NCBI GenBank assembly: GCA_002633025.1
Contig: NMRB01000009.1
Coordinates: forward strand, 434,916 to 498,915
Length of the DNA stretch: 64,000 nt
Origin: Notospermus geniculatus
Taxonomy: Eukaryota > Nemertea > Pilidiophora > Heteronemertea > Lineidae
Reading direction: 5' to 3'
Below the pieces are notes generated by a model that ran no database searches, was not told the origin of the DNA, and saw only the letters and a list, made by a program, of their open reading frames with translations. Of the stretch, positions 11,501 through 26,500 are shown piece after piece. The translations under genes and the position numbers were made by a program. The first letter of the stretch is position 1. The number at the start of each line of letters is the position of its first letter.

Positions 11501-14500
11501 ATTCAGCTCCCTGGAAAAGTCACGAAAGATCATGAAGCCATAAAAAGCATAATTAGGTGATAATGGAGGTTGGGTGAAACACAGACAAACAAGATACACA
11601 TATGTATACGGTACACTATACATGTCAAGATTTGTAGCTAAATTAGTTTGTGTTGAACAAGAATTGATTTCTGCTGAACAAGAATTAATTTCTGTTGAAC
11701 AAGAATTAATTTATGTGTTGAACAAGAATTAATTTCTATTAATTAATTATTAATTATTTTATGTTGAACATAAAATGCAGTGGAACCTCCCTTAGCAGAC
11801 ACCTGCACCAGGAGGACACCTCTGTATTAAAAATACCAACATCCTATCCAAAATTGGAAGTGTCTGGCACAAGTAACACTTACAGCAGTTCCACATTAAC
11901 TAACCCCTCAAATGCACCATCTTCTATCTTTCGTATTGAATTGTTGAACAAATCCCTGAAATGTTGGGGTACAATTTGAAGTACAATCACGGTGAAATGA
12001 GAATTTTTTATTGCAAGATTCTCTCCGATACATTTTTCCTCGCGTGCGTCAGCTCTACCGATGCTAGAAACGTAATATTCTACATTTAAAAAGAAACACC
12101 CAAAGACTGAATTAAATTTTCCCTTTAACATCCACAAAATGTTCTTCCACTGTAATTTATGAATTGACTTCGTAGCCATGGTTACCAGGTAAAAAATTAT
12201 TTTGATGATAAGTTGGCTTCTAAAGGAATAGTTTTGTGAACTGAATGTACTTACAACATAGAAAGCTGTGTGAGGTTCTTAAAGGCATAATTGTGTATCG
12301 TCTGTATCCTATTAGAACTGAGGTCTCTGAAAATGTCAAAAGGATCTCAATTATCAGTTTTCATACCTTTCAACATTCGGTGAGTTGAAAGATCAGGCCA
12401 GACAGTTCTCAGGCCTGCTCAATTTAACCCTTTTCATGCACGCTATTTTGTTGCCGAAACCGCCAGAGGAAAGTTGGAAAATGTACAACCTGTTTCTCAT
12501 GATGCAACGTCAACACCTAAAATGACGTCAATGATGTCGCTAAGGTACCTTGAAAAAGTGCTAAAATTTTAGTGTTTTGACCACCGCAGTAGCGATTTTC
12601 TAGTCTTCCATCTGACCCCCTTCAGAGCCTATATACTTCCTCATAGATGGCCGGCGTTCTTGATTTTGATTTCAGGACTCCCAGGAGACAAAATGCTTTT
12701 ACTACATCACCCAGACAACCCAAATTTACTTACAATATTTTAAGGGTTTTTATCCGGCTCAGACTCGCTGTAGGACATTCTGTTAATAAATTTGCATTCA
12801 ACCATAGTTGTGTAAGGGATTCCATTTTGTCAAAACTGTCTGGTGGAACCTCTGATATGGGATTGTTGTCAAGTTTTCTGAAAGTGAAGAAAGGGAAAGA
12901 TTTTCAGTGGCCATCAATCTCATCTGACAAATACGACCATCCCATAACATGACCCTGACCCTGGTTCCCTTGGGGATCACATTCACCAGTTTCACTGTAG
13001 GCCTAGTATTTAATTGTAATGGGGAACTTTTCTGCCGTCGGTGGCCGTCAAGTGCATGAGCCACGGCGCCCACGTCATTATGGACGACGTTGTGGCATGC
13101 ATTTCTGCCCTGTGACATCAAATTTCATGACGTTCTGGGACCGGTAACTTGTAGCGGCCTCTGACGGCTCCAAAGTTCCTCATTGAAAAGAAAAATAATG
13201 AAAAATATCATACTCACAGATGTTTCAGATGTGTCAAACTTTTGAAGGCATCCACTGGTATCGTTTTAAACAAATTGTTCCTCAGCATTCTAAAAGAATC
13301 AAGAAAAAATATATCAGTGATGATGCAATGATAGATCATTTTCCACCTGAAGTAGCAGCCAGATCATCAATTTACCTAGAATATAATGAGTCATAAAAAT
13401 TATTGAAGAAAGCAGCAAATTTTGATACACCAATTTATTTGATGTCCTGAATATCAATCCTATGAGGCGTGGAATTTTTCAATCTGACAGCTGAATCAAC
13501 TTTTTACCATGAACATGCTGCTTAGATCCGGCATAAACTTTGCAGTGGCCCTGGTCCAAGACATTTCAGTTATGCTTTGACATAGTTTACAAGCAAGCTG
13601 CACACACTTCACTGCTTTTCTTGCCAGGTAATTTTAGTTGTGGATATCACTGCAGACTTGGCAATGTTACCGCATCTGCTGCAGTTGAGAACTAATCTTG
13701 TCAAGAAGCAACTTTTGAGGTGCAACTGTCTTTTAAATCTAGTGGACGTGTGCCCTGGTAATTTACTCCAGATAGTGTGTTAACCTGGATTCAACGGCTG
13801 TCTGGCACCATCTCCTCTTAAATTAATCAAATAAAGAGAGTGCAATCACACCTCGTGTCATGAAACATCACGCCACCAATTTGCAACTTATGCCCATTTA
13901 ACTTAGTCAGACATCACCAGCAACAAACATACAGTATACCAACACGTGATCATGCCTGGCCTTGAATATCATACCCTGATTCCTACGACCGGACATGTTG
14001 ATGTAATTATAAACCAATCCAAATAAGATAAATTCATGGCCCATCGATAATCATAAATCATTTATAAGTTAAGATGCTTGCTTCAGACTTTAATGTATCA
14101 TTTTCTTTGGTATTTATACAGGTACATTGCAGTCAAGGTCTGCTATAAAAAATCGGCGCAATAAATACGGAAGTACTGGGGTAGCACAAAGTGTGGCGGG
14201 TAACATGCGCCTGTTCATTAGCAAGACGTTAATCATGATTAATCATGTTCAAACACGACAGACAAGTCTGATGCAGAAGCTGCATACCTGCACTACTGTA
14301 CTAAGAAACACAGCATTTTCAAACTTCACCCCCACCCCACCCCTGACAAAGAATCAAACAGCACAAACTGCCAAGTGACATATTCCTGTTGAACAAGAAT
14401 TAATTTCTGTTGAACAAGAATTAATTTTTGTTGAACAAATTTCTGTTGAACAAGAATTATTCCTGTTGATCAAGAATTATTTTCTGCTCAAGAGAAATTA

Positions 14501-17500
14501 TTTTTGCTGAACATACATTTTGTAAGATACCATGGAACTACCTCCGATAGCCGACACCTGCACCAGGAGGACACCTCTCTCTTATAAGAACACCAACATC
14601 CAATAAAGCACTCAGTATGACAGCCTAATAGAATGCTCAGTATCCCACAACGCTGAACGGAAGATGCTGAATGAATGAATCGGAAGCCAACAGGTAGTTA
14701 CCGTGGCTATCACTGGTGTTAATTGATGCATAGCAGGCTGCACCTGAGAGATTTCAATCAACTACCATTAGCAAATGCTCTGAGGTTAAAACGACCGACT
14801 CCCCACCCATCTCTACCATAGTGGAACATCACGTGACTGATGTACAGGGCATGTGCAGATCCGTGACTGCTGTACAGGAGATATGAGAAAAATCAAATGA
14901 GATGAGCGAGAATGTGAAATTACTAATGGTTCATTGAGATTGAAATTCTTTACCCGCTCTTTTATATTTCAATGGCTGCCAAGGCTCTAAGCCACTGAAA
15001 TCCACAGGTCAGCCCAGTTTAATCTGTAAACAGATTTTCAACCCAATACCTGAGTCATCACAGGAAGTGCCAAGAATACCCCAGACGTTAGTTGACATTC
15101 AAGTCTACTGACTGGCGACAATTCTGAGCTGATGAAAATCATGTAGTATAAATCTAAAGCATTGAGAACTACATCAGTGATTGCAGGGCAGTCAGAATGA
15201 TACCCCCGCTATACCGTACCCTTGTTTCGCTACAGCAATTCTTCAGAGATCACCCCTAACCCTGATAGCAAGGACACGTGGAAATTACGTGAAAAAAACG
15301 TGAATGCCTGACGTGGAAATCACGTCTAAAAAGACGTAATTCCAACGTTGATCTGCTCATGGGAATCACGTGGTTAGCACGTCGTTTCTTCACGTGACTA
15401 TAACATGAATAAGACGTCTTTCCAACGTGACACGTTTCTGCAATTTAATCATATGACGTCGTTTCCACGTGATTTCCACCCATTTATCAACCAGTTTCCA
15501 TTGCATTTTCAACCAGTTGTGGTGTCGCTTTCAACCAGTTTTCAACCAGTGACTTTTTTTCAGATTTTAACCTTTAAGTTGGATACTTGCAACTGCCCAT
15601 ACATGTAGTATGGCAGGAGGAGTATTCCTGATGATCAAAAAACCCTGATCAGGGGACTCTGTTAGGCCGAGTTGGCCGCAACAGTGAAGTTGCTACACCA
15701 TATTGAGAGTTGATGACGAAGGTTGCATTGAAATTTCTTGAAAACTTATGTGGTGTAGGTCACGACATCGTTTCCTAATATTTTAACACTGATGAAAATT
15801 ATGAGGATAGTTTATGGTACCAACTAATGCCATTACAATGTTGGTATTAGTTGTCCAAATGCTTTAATATACCACATTTTTCATTGTGCTGATTAATTAT
15901 TAGGATTTGTATTAAACAATATTTGACGTCTTTCCCACGTGATTTCTACGTCTTGTATAAAAAATGGTTTTTGTGGGTTCTAATGGGTTTTTATGTTGTT
16001 CATTGTTATACTTGTATTCATTATTAACATTATTATTAATATATTATTAACATTCACAAAAACATTGACTTTTTGAAACTTGTCTTTCATGACACGTAAT
16101 TTTGATGTGATCATTTAACGTATTTTCAACCACTTGGGTGGTGGTTTAAAACTGGTTGAAAACATGACGTGACTAAAACGTGACAACTCGTTTTCACACC
16201 GAGGGGCATAAAAACGTGGAATAATCACGTGAAAAACACGTTGAAAACTTGTCGTGAAAAAACGTGTGACGAGTTTGACCAGTAATAACCAGATTGCCAC
16301 GTGTTTTAGACGTCATCATGCTGTCAGGGAAACTACTCAAAATGGTTGCCATGGCAGCAATCTTGGTGGCGTGATGGGTCTGAATTTCAAAAGGTGTCTC
16401 CCTCTAACCATCCCAAAACCAAGAAAAATCAAATGAGATGAGCGAGAATGTGAAATTACTAATGGTTCATTGAGATTGAAATTCTTTACCCGCTCTTTTA
16501 TATTTCAATGGCTGGCAAGGCTCTAAGCCACTGAAATCCACAGGTCAGCCCAGTTTAATCTGTAAACAGATTTTCAACCCAATAACTGAGTCATCACAGG
16601 AAGTGCCAAGAATACCCCAGACGTTAGTTGACATTCAAGTCTACTGACTGGCGACAATTCTGAGCTGATGAAAATCATGTAGTATAAATCTAAAGCATTG
16701 AGAACTACATCAATGATTGCAGGGCAGTCAGAATGATACCCCCGCTATACCGTACCCTTGTTTCGCTACAGCAATTCTTCAGAGATCACCCCTAAACTAC
16801 TCAAAATGGTTGCCATGGCAGCAATCTTGGTGGCGTGATGGGTCTGAATTTCAAAAGGTGTCTCCCTCTAACCATCCCAAAACCACCAAAGAAATTTCAC
16901 ATCTATTCCCCAGCAGTTCTCAGCGGTTATCATCTGGGTCATATGGAAAGGAAATTCAAAATGGCCACCATGGCAGCCATCTTGGCTGAGCGACAGCCCT
17001 GGTTTTCAAAAGGTGTCTTCCTGCATTCACAGCAAGACCTTCTCCAGCAGTTCTCCTGTTATTTGACAGGAACGAAAATTGAAAATACATCTACTGAATA
17101 GAATTCGATTTTTTCCAGACCCCCTATAAGTCTGATCCTCCTCAGTAAACGACTTCATATTCAGACACCCAAAACCGCTTGCCTAGCCTAGCTCTTACCA
17201 ATCAAAGCAGGATGTTTTTCACTCGCTGGCATTTTTTTCAAGGCAAGGCCTGGCTGCCATCCTAAAAATATCGATGATGAATGATCTCCAGATGATTTTA
17301 TCAGAAGAAAAGCATCACTCTGGTTGTTGAGTCTTCACGTCCATATCATTCATGACATCTCGGTAAGATTACCACTGAGCGATGGATGACAAACAGTCGA
17401 CTCCCACTTGTCACGGATCAGCCTCTACATCAACAAGGCAATGTCTCAAGAGACTTTCCTGGTTCTCTAAAGTTGCTTTGTTCAGAATATGCGACGAAAG

Positions 17501-20500
17501 TACCATCTAAAGATTCACGTCAATCTCCACTTGTCAGCGACCTTTTCTCTCAGTATCCAGACAAATATAAGTAGAGATAAGCAATCTCTCATATACATAT
17601 AGAGAATGTCCCAAAATAACATCACCATCGCAGAGAAGTAGAGTTATAAATATTGAGTCAAGAACTTGGGTCATTATTGGCTCTTTAGACAATATTGGGC
17701 GAGTTGTGTGTAACGTAGAAGAAAACCAGAGCCCCAAAGGAAACCTACACTGTTAGAGAGCGTTAGTACCTCCATCACATGAGTACCAGCGTCTGACATA
17801 ACATAACGTGAACTATTACACCATGTCTATCAATACTTACAATATCTTCAGTGCCCTAATTCCCTTGAACACATTCGGTGGCAGTGTCTTGAGCTGATTG
17901 TGGGCAAGGCGCCTAGAAAAAGGAATGAAATGGTCCAGGAATATCAGAGGAACGAATGAAAATAGTGCCAATGGCACTGTGCCCGCTTGGCTTGACGCAT
18001 GGTGGTGGGAATCATCAGCAACCACATAAAAGCCATTTAGGTACAAACATGTGAAATTGCCATATAAATGGAAGTTTCAAAGCAATAGGTCAAATCATTA
18101 GAAAAAGAGCCAATTTCGTAATTCCAGAGAAACTTTGACCTCTGCGACCTTGAAAAGTAGGTCAAATTAAAAAATTGAATACTATCTTATGTATCATTAT
18201 TAGATATACCCATGAAAAAAATTTGACAAAAATCCATCTCTTGGTTTAGTCTCGCGTCACCAGCCTCTCTCTCTTACAGGAGAGAGTCTGGTAGAACAGA
18301 CTACAAAATCTTGTTACCGCTAGGTGGCGAGTGTCCAGCTCAGAGCATCCGAATCTGATTGGCCAACGGCCGAAAAACATGGCTGCGCCCATGAAACGTA
18401 TGATGAACGAANATAAGATCATGGTCAAAATCACCATACACATACCGGGTACATGGATTTTTAGCTACAAATTCACACCAGGCCATCAGAACGTTTTAGT
18501 TGCTATTGTTCATGAGATATTGAAAATGGACGCCAAACATCGAATTGGAGGTAGATGACCTTAGTCTGCTGCGGGGAAGTTCGCATATCTCATTTACATA
18601 CAGTGGTAGACAGACTGTGAGTGGATTGATATATTTCCGGTAACGCCTGATTACTATTCGACAGGAAGTTTTGCACAAAAGATGAGATTATTCAGACATA
18701 CCAAACCCAATCATTCAGATGAGATAATCCAATTTGACTTAGCAATTGTTTGAATGAATTAGTACAATTTGATGATAAAAGATCGACTTACAATTCTTGT
18801 AAACCCTCGAAGCGGCTGAATGCATAATCTGGCAGTTCCGAAAGACGATTCATTCCCAGGTCACTGAAATGAGAAGAAATTGAACACTGTAATCGAGAAA
18901 TAATCAAGGGCCTTGTACGTTCGTGTTTAAAGTTAGCTACAATAGCACACCGCCCGGTTTCTATTTTTACCAGCGAAGGTCGGACAAATATTAGATAACA
19001 AGTAGACTTTACTGAGTGACCACATTGTCGATGGTGAGACAGGACAAAAGCAGGGTCGGACAAACACAATGAAATTGACACGTCCGACGTCACTCAGGCG
19101 AACGTGTCAATTTCGCTATTATAAACATTTGTGCAAGGAGGTAGTCCTTATTTGGGCAATGATTTACGTTGTCAATTTTGTGACCCTCTCCACCAAAAGT
19201 AGGCGCTTGTCGCAACCAAGGAAAGTGTTAACAGCCTTACAGCACAATAGCTGAAATGTACATTGGCACCGTTACAATAGTAGTGGACCAGGGTGTCTAT
19301 AAAACTAAGACCCGACCAACTATAAAACTAAGACCTATAAAACTAAGACCCGAACAACTATAAAATTGATAATAGTTGCGTAAACTGATGATCAATGATG
19401 ATCACTTGTGACCAGCGTCTGCTTTTGCTGGATAGTTGGGTTGGTTCATAAAGGGCAGATGCTTCCATTCCATCGCAGTGGTTTATCTTGAAAGGGGCCG
19501 ATCGAGGGAATAAGATGTTATCGGATACTTCTGAGATACTGCCTTATTTCTGAACAGAATTCATTCAAACCTTGTGTGATGACTATGTTGGGGGTAAGCT
19601 ACTTCCCACAGTACAATTGATGACATGATTATGTACGGCTAACAACCAATCTTTCTAAGGTCCTCCTCCTGTGATCCTATCGTTATTTCTGAATACAATT
19701 CATTTAAACCTTACGTGATGATTTTGTTGGGGCTAGCTAAGCTGCTTACTGGTACATTACAGGCCGACCAACCCGAAGAGCAAAGCAAAAAATAAGTATC
19801 AAACACACCCATTTACAATGAATCTGCTTCCTGGCAAATCTTAAGAAGATTTTCAACAATGATGTATATCAATTTACAAAACTGCCAGAAGCAGCTTTTG
19901 GAAATTGCTGAACATGCTACAATAATCAAAATAAAACTGCAACAATCAAGTTTGTTGATGTTAAGCTAATGCAATAAGATGCCATGATTTCTTCTCAGCT
20001 GCTTTTGATCTTTTTGTCATTGCCAAAGAATCCTCTGGCATCACATGTAAATTGAATTTATATCGGATGCGATGGGGATTTGATGGGAAACTCAATTTTC
20101 ACTTGGTAACAATACAAAATGTCAAGACTGATTCTGGTAAGGAGCATCAAGGAGTATGTTTTAGGCGGTGCCTTTAGTTCAGTCAATGATGAGTGCTAAA
20201 TAGTGGTGGTAGAGTGGATGAGAACATATGTGATACAGCAAGGGAGAATTTTTGCAGAATTTAATGACATGCAGGCCAATGGGGGTCAATGAAATTTCCC
20301 AACGATGTCATTAACACCCTCTGAATATCATTGCCGGTGGTGTAACCAAATACTCTAATGTAAGTCTGCCTGCCTGATGGTTGGACTTCCTTGGAAAGTA
20401 ATTAGTGTGTCAGACCTTGTGGCGCGACACATTACTGAATTTGCCGCTGGTTGTCTGCATGCGAGTTTGTAAAGGAAATACACCTGTCTCTCTGTCATCA

Positions 20501-23500
20501 GAGTCATGTTGCATTTCATCTCGCTCACCTGGAGTAGAGAAGCAGTCTCATGACGATACACATCGGCCCCATTGGTAAAACGAACGCGATCAGCGGAAGA
20601 TAGCTGATGGAAGTAAAACACTGTGCTAGAGCGTGTGTACCCTTGGTCTAAGTACTTCAATCAACTTGACTGATAGGTAAATTAAAAGAAGATATGTCAA
20701 TATGCACAGATTCAGCAGAATCCATGGATCTGCAAATTACAGATGGCTGAGATATACTGCCTTTTACCAGTGAAGAGAAAGATCCAACATCTGATGCGGC
20801 AGGTTGAATTCTCGTCCATGAGATCCATTTCTCTTGCAAGAGAGATGGTGACTCTCCATCGTTTATAATGCAGGTCATGACCGATTAAAGGTTAAGATGC
20901 AAAGCAGCTGAATCAATTTTTTTTCATATGTTCTGAAAATGAGATCAAGAAGATCCTAATGGGCTTTCCACATTGTTGAAATGATGTCTCAGATCATTGG
21001 GCTCCAAGAACATGCAAAGACCCATACAAACGAAGATGATCAACCAAAGACAGCACCTACCACAACACAATCATTAATGAAGGAAATTAGACTTCAAAGC
21101 ACCGTACCCTACCACCCACTTGAAATATTATGGCCACATGCAACTCCATCTCCGTTGTCATGTACTCAACAATGACTTCGAGCGCCACAATATTATTCTG
21201 AACGCTACAGTCTTTGCCCACAGTAACGGCCGTTTTCTAAGCTTTTCGGCCAAGAAGCCACAACAAGTAACAAACCCATAGAGTGGAGCTTAGAACAAGT
21301 GAAGACTTAGAATGGCAATTCCTTTGAACCTGAACTAACAACATCCTTGATGAACAACTGATTGCTGAAAGCGAGATTCCAGTCAGCGAATTTGGAGACG
21401 TCACTATAGATCGTTGCAGTTGATTGGGAACAACGTCATCAGGCTGAACCCAGTCAGGTGCAGCACCACATCAGTGATGGCGAGGCCGACGCCCATGCTT
21501 TTCTCCTGTACTTCGACAACAGTCCAGTTATCAGTTCGCCATCAGCCCCTTAAGAGTGAAAGCAACATTCAGTTGACCTTGATTTTTCAATTCCAGTGTT
21601 TCCGCCAGAGGGGTACAGGGGGGTATGTCCCCTCTTAAAAAGTCAGAAATAGTCAAAATTTGTGTTTTTGACCAAGAATTCTGTCAAATTTTCTCTTTGT
21701 CCCCCCTTCAAAAAATTCCTGGCAGAAACACTGAATTCCTTTCTTGATGTCGAAGGAGGAAAATTTAGTGCCAGTTTATAAGCTAATGAGAGGTTAAAGA
21801 AGCAGCTAACCAGGCGTGGATAACTTCTTCATTAGCCTAAAGTTTCATTGTCACGCTGTGTCCATCGCCACTCTTGCCGCGACATGATGAAAAACAATGC
21901 GTACAAGTAGCGTGATCAATAAACACTAAAATTCTCCCCTGCGAGACCATAAAATGCTCCTGGGATCATCAAGATTACATTGATTGATAACGATAGGCAC
22001 GCCTCACCAATAAATCACAAACGGAAACACTGTTCATCAATATTCATCTTGGAATTGTTATAGATCACGCCGCAGTGTATGTTCCTAGAACCTGTGACTT
22101 AAAACTATTCATGGGAATCTTAGTCTTCATTCAAAGCCACCATTTTTTGTATTTTCCCTCGTACGCTTGTGTTCAATCAATCACACTCCCCTTGAGGCAG
22201 TTCTGAAATCACGAAATGTCAAGCTAACAGATTTTATGTTTAAGTCATTTTTTCCCACCACTTTCAGTATTTCTTCCATCAACATTATATTGTTCATCCT
22301 CCAAGGAACGAAGCGCAGGATCCAAAAGCCGAGTCTGTATATGGGAGATAATTAGTAACCTACTTAAGACACTGGAGCGACTGTCTACGTGTCCTTGCTG
22401 TGGATGGTGATTGGATCCTTTCTTGGCATGAAAGTCAATGATGGGTCAATTAACTTCAGAATACGTATAATCATAAGATGATGGACTAACCATGTATACG
22501 TGTCTCCACTTTGATGTTTGAAGAAGACGCCACCTCGTATTTGTGAGACGTGGTGGAGAATTTTTTTACTGTGGTGTGCCAGGAATATATACATTCCTTG
22601 TCCACCGTTGAGTGAGGGCAAGAACTTCTCAGTCCAGGCAGGCAGACTAAGGAACAAATTCAGTGATGAACTGAGGATGGCTTCAATGTTCAATGTTCAA
22701 TGCCACTACATGATTTTCAGGCATGTTTTTTTGAAACAATATTAGAACAGGTTTTTGCAGGATTTTCTGGTGTAGGAACGACATTATCACATCAAGTATG
22801 CCTCTAGCTGCATGTGTGGGAACCTTTCCATACAACCATGAAAAAAATTATGTCATACGACTGACAGCGAATCCATGACTCACCACTAACCCACAAGGGC
22901 TATAATCAAAATATTGTTTTGTGCCAAAGCCACGAATTAATCACCAACATTTTTACCAGGTGAGCAAACTGCTCAAAGCTCCTATCACCAATCATGACTG
23001 ATCGGTTGCACCAAGGACCTCCAAATCTTTCCCGTCATGATAATTACTTCCAACCACCAGATAACATTAGGAACTGATGGATAACTTCCGTGGGAAGAAT
23101 CTGTCTGCGCAGTGGTGACAACTGGAATTATTGATTTGTTAGTACCATATGTAGGAATAGTGACTGGGCTGGTTAGGTCTGTCCTTGTCCTCCCAGTCCC
23201 ATTCTTATATGATCTTTAAGCCTAGCATCGCACTTGCGACTGGAAGCAACTGATCCGATCAGTCGTTAGCGATGTACGTGCTGCGCGCACAGCACAAATT
23301 CAGGAACTCACAAAAACTAGGAGCATCCAATCAGTCATTATGTCCCTGACCTCATACATCGCCCCAGCAACTGGCAGCAACTTTTGTGACATCCGGGGCG
23401 TTGAGACTCAATGAGACTCGGGTTTGTTCAGAAATACATCACCGCAACTGAACGAAACTGGATACAACTAATCGCGAGAAAATTGGAACATGTGCAACTT

Positions 23501-26500
23501 GTGGTGACTGGCGATTTATCAGTTCCAGCGAGTCGCAAGGGTGCGTAGTTCGAACCATTTCTTGCGACTGATCAGTTGCATCCAGTTCCAGCTAGTTCCT
23601 CCCAGTCGGCAGGTAGCTCCATGGTGACTAGTTGTAGGCTATCCAGTCACAAGTGCGATGTATGCTAGGCTTTAGGCACATTCACACCAAAACCAGATTC
23701 CGGTGTGTTTTGCGGTGCGGTTCCTGCCAATGGCTCATCACTATTTCAACGAAGCATCCACACAGAAATCGTTGGGAGGAAAAGGAAATATCATTACATC
23801 AATCTTGTTGCCAACACAGGTTCTTTATTGCGTACAGGAAGATCATAATGGACTCAAAATAAAGACGACTCTTTGCCACAACGTATTGCCATCAGATTAT
23901 AAGAACTGCGTCATTGTTGCCAGTAGCAGACCCTTAAACATGGCAAGTAATGGTAGGCCGCACATAACTGAGTGTAAATCTCCGAGAAATGCACATAAGT
24001 CATTCTTATGATTCTTCACAGCAGAGTCATTAGCGGTAATAGTTGCGCCCCTTTCCATTAAGCTCTGTGTAATTTCTTCAGCCTGTAATAGCAACTAAAG
24101 CTCTATGGTGAAAAAGGATGTTTCGTTTCTAAGCTGCCTTTGATAAGATACAAAGTCAGTGACATGAGAACCGCCTGGTTTATTCAGATGAGAAAGTCAA
24201 GGAATCCATTCCTCAGATTCGTTTGCCCAGGCAAACTGAAAACTTGTGCCATAAACAATGAGTTGCAACACAAAAATAATCATGTTTTTGATAAAAGCTT
24301 CTTTGTATCCTCTCGGGAAAATACAGGTCATGCTCTGATTTTAGGCCAAAACGTCAGAAAAATATTTCAAGAACAGAGCTAGGGCAGAGGGAAACATGAA
24401 AGGATGAGGGATTTTTCATCCACTTCAAGCTCTCACTATTCACGACCACACTCAACAAACAGAAGTATATACTATTTACTGGTGGGAATTAAGAATTTCA
24501 ACACAATAGGAAGAAAGGTGTTCGCAACTTGTGGAGAGGATGCTTTAGAGGTGGATGTCCTCAACATATCAAACATTTCAATGAGTTGGATTTTTTTGGG
24601 AACAAAGAAAAATTACCTCCTTGATAGAAATGTATCTTCAAAGGAGCAGCTAAGATAATTCATACCCACAAAGTTTTCGTTGCTCTTTTAAAAATTCTAC
24701 TCTAGTAGATAATGCTGTGTTTTTAAACCTGCATCAAATGTCACAACATGAACGTTTGATGTAATGACCCTAGTATACCACCTTCACCTAACAAACATTG
24801 ACAAACATTAGAATAGCAACAAAATGCACGATCAAAGGCGACTCTGAATGCCATCAAGCTGACATGACTTTGCAATTAAGGAATGGTCAGAGCCCATTGA
24901 TCAGAGTAGTAGAGTCTTCCATTGATCCTTCACCCACAGTAATCCAGCTGCCTCGACAACGAACAGGACTTCAGACGTGCCAATGCTCGGCCTTATCCTG
25001 TTGTCGAAGTTCAAGGCAATTCATCAATGCCATTTATCAATTATCAAGGGCACCATGCTGTGTCAGGGGTGGTTGGTCACGATAGTATAGGAGAGTATAG
25101 CAGTAGGGCTTCAGAAATCTCACTACGCCATGTTTGAGTTCTGTCAGTTCACCTCAAAGCACATGTCCGTCGAACTTTTATTAGTGGAGAGTGGAACTTT
25201 GACTCCCTGTAAACAGATCACATGATTTTCTTCCCCAACAAATCTTATAGGAATGTAAACAGAGTTACAGGCTGCTTTTTGTCCCGACCGGTCAGCGCTG
25301 TAAGCAGTTGTAATGAAGACGTCAAAAACAGAGCGAAACAACGTAATGACATCGCACCACGACATCCTTGACGCAGTGCAACATGGACGAGACGTCGAAA
25401 AAAGGTACAACTGCTCACAGTGCCTCCCAGTTCTCATTGTTTCTTTGCCGAGGCCAAGGTAGGGTGACTGTGGGAGTGTGCTGAACAAGACCAGGTACTT
25501 CAGGACTGGAGAAATGAGATCATATGGAAAGCAATACTGAGATGATGAACTGAACATGTTATCGTAATTGCCAGCAGCAAACACAATAGTGACAGCGATA
25601 AATCCTCCCATAATACTTCTTCAGATTCATATGACAATCCCACCGGCACTTGATGTCTCAATGTTGTTAACAATGACAGGCAGTTGTCCACCTGGCAGGG
25701 GCTTTGTCATACATGTAGATAAGCCTTTCTGAGATGACAGAGAGATTAGCTACCCGACAGGATGGGTTGTAGTCAGGACTGTGATGACATGGGTGTTGCC
25801 CAGGATACTAGTCAAGTGTGAAGCAATGAGGAACTCGCATGACTTTTTCTCCCAACAGGTCGGCACTGCGCTACAAGCCATGCGACCGAAAACGTCAAAA
25901 ACAAAGTAGTCATTGCATCAAGTTATTCTTGACGTTTTTAAATGCTGCACTACCCAAGTACCAAAAGTCTAAATCAATGCGCATGCACCCAGGTAAAATT
26001 AATCCACATTAGGTCTCGTTTGCGTTTAGACAGGCAATTTCGATCCGGCCTTAGGTGGACCGATCCCGAGTCATAAGAAATGGATCATCTTTTTCGATGC
26101 CTAAGATAACAACCACCAATACACCACTTGAACTAAGAAAGTCTTTATCAAGTATAACACTTATAATGCTAGAAATCGAATCTAACTCCGTCTCAGACAC
26201 CATTCCTGCATCAGATCTTCTTCCTCTCAGCACAAAACAACACCCGAACATCTTCATCAAATCTCCCATCACATCTAATTTCAGATCCACTCGATTGTCC
26301 AGGTCTGTTGCAAAAGAAACATGTAATCAATTTCTCCTCATGGAACAAGACTTTGATGTCAACAAGCGCAAAAATGATTGAGTATCTCTGTTGGAGAGGC
26401 AGGAAAACATAACCTCCGAGGGGACCTTGAGAATGGTTGCATCTTATACCCGGTGATTGATTCAGAAATGATATCTCAATTAGCCATCAAACGTAGTCTT

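Larger units (their letters stand above)
13290..17840. other. LGR intron 3, transposon-rich
   Basis: Between the LRR2 and LRR3 exons (about 4.5 kb). It holds the composite repeat at 14386, the duplicated unit at 14886-15259 with 16330-16888, and the 1,070-bp element at 15260-16329. There is no coding exon. Confidence 0.7.
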
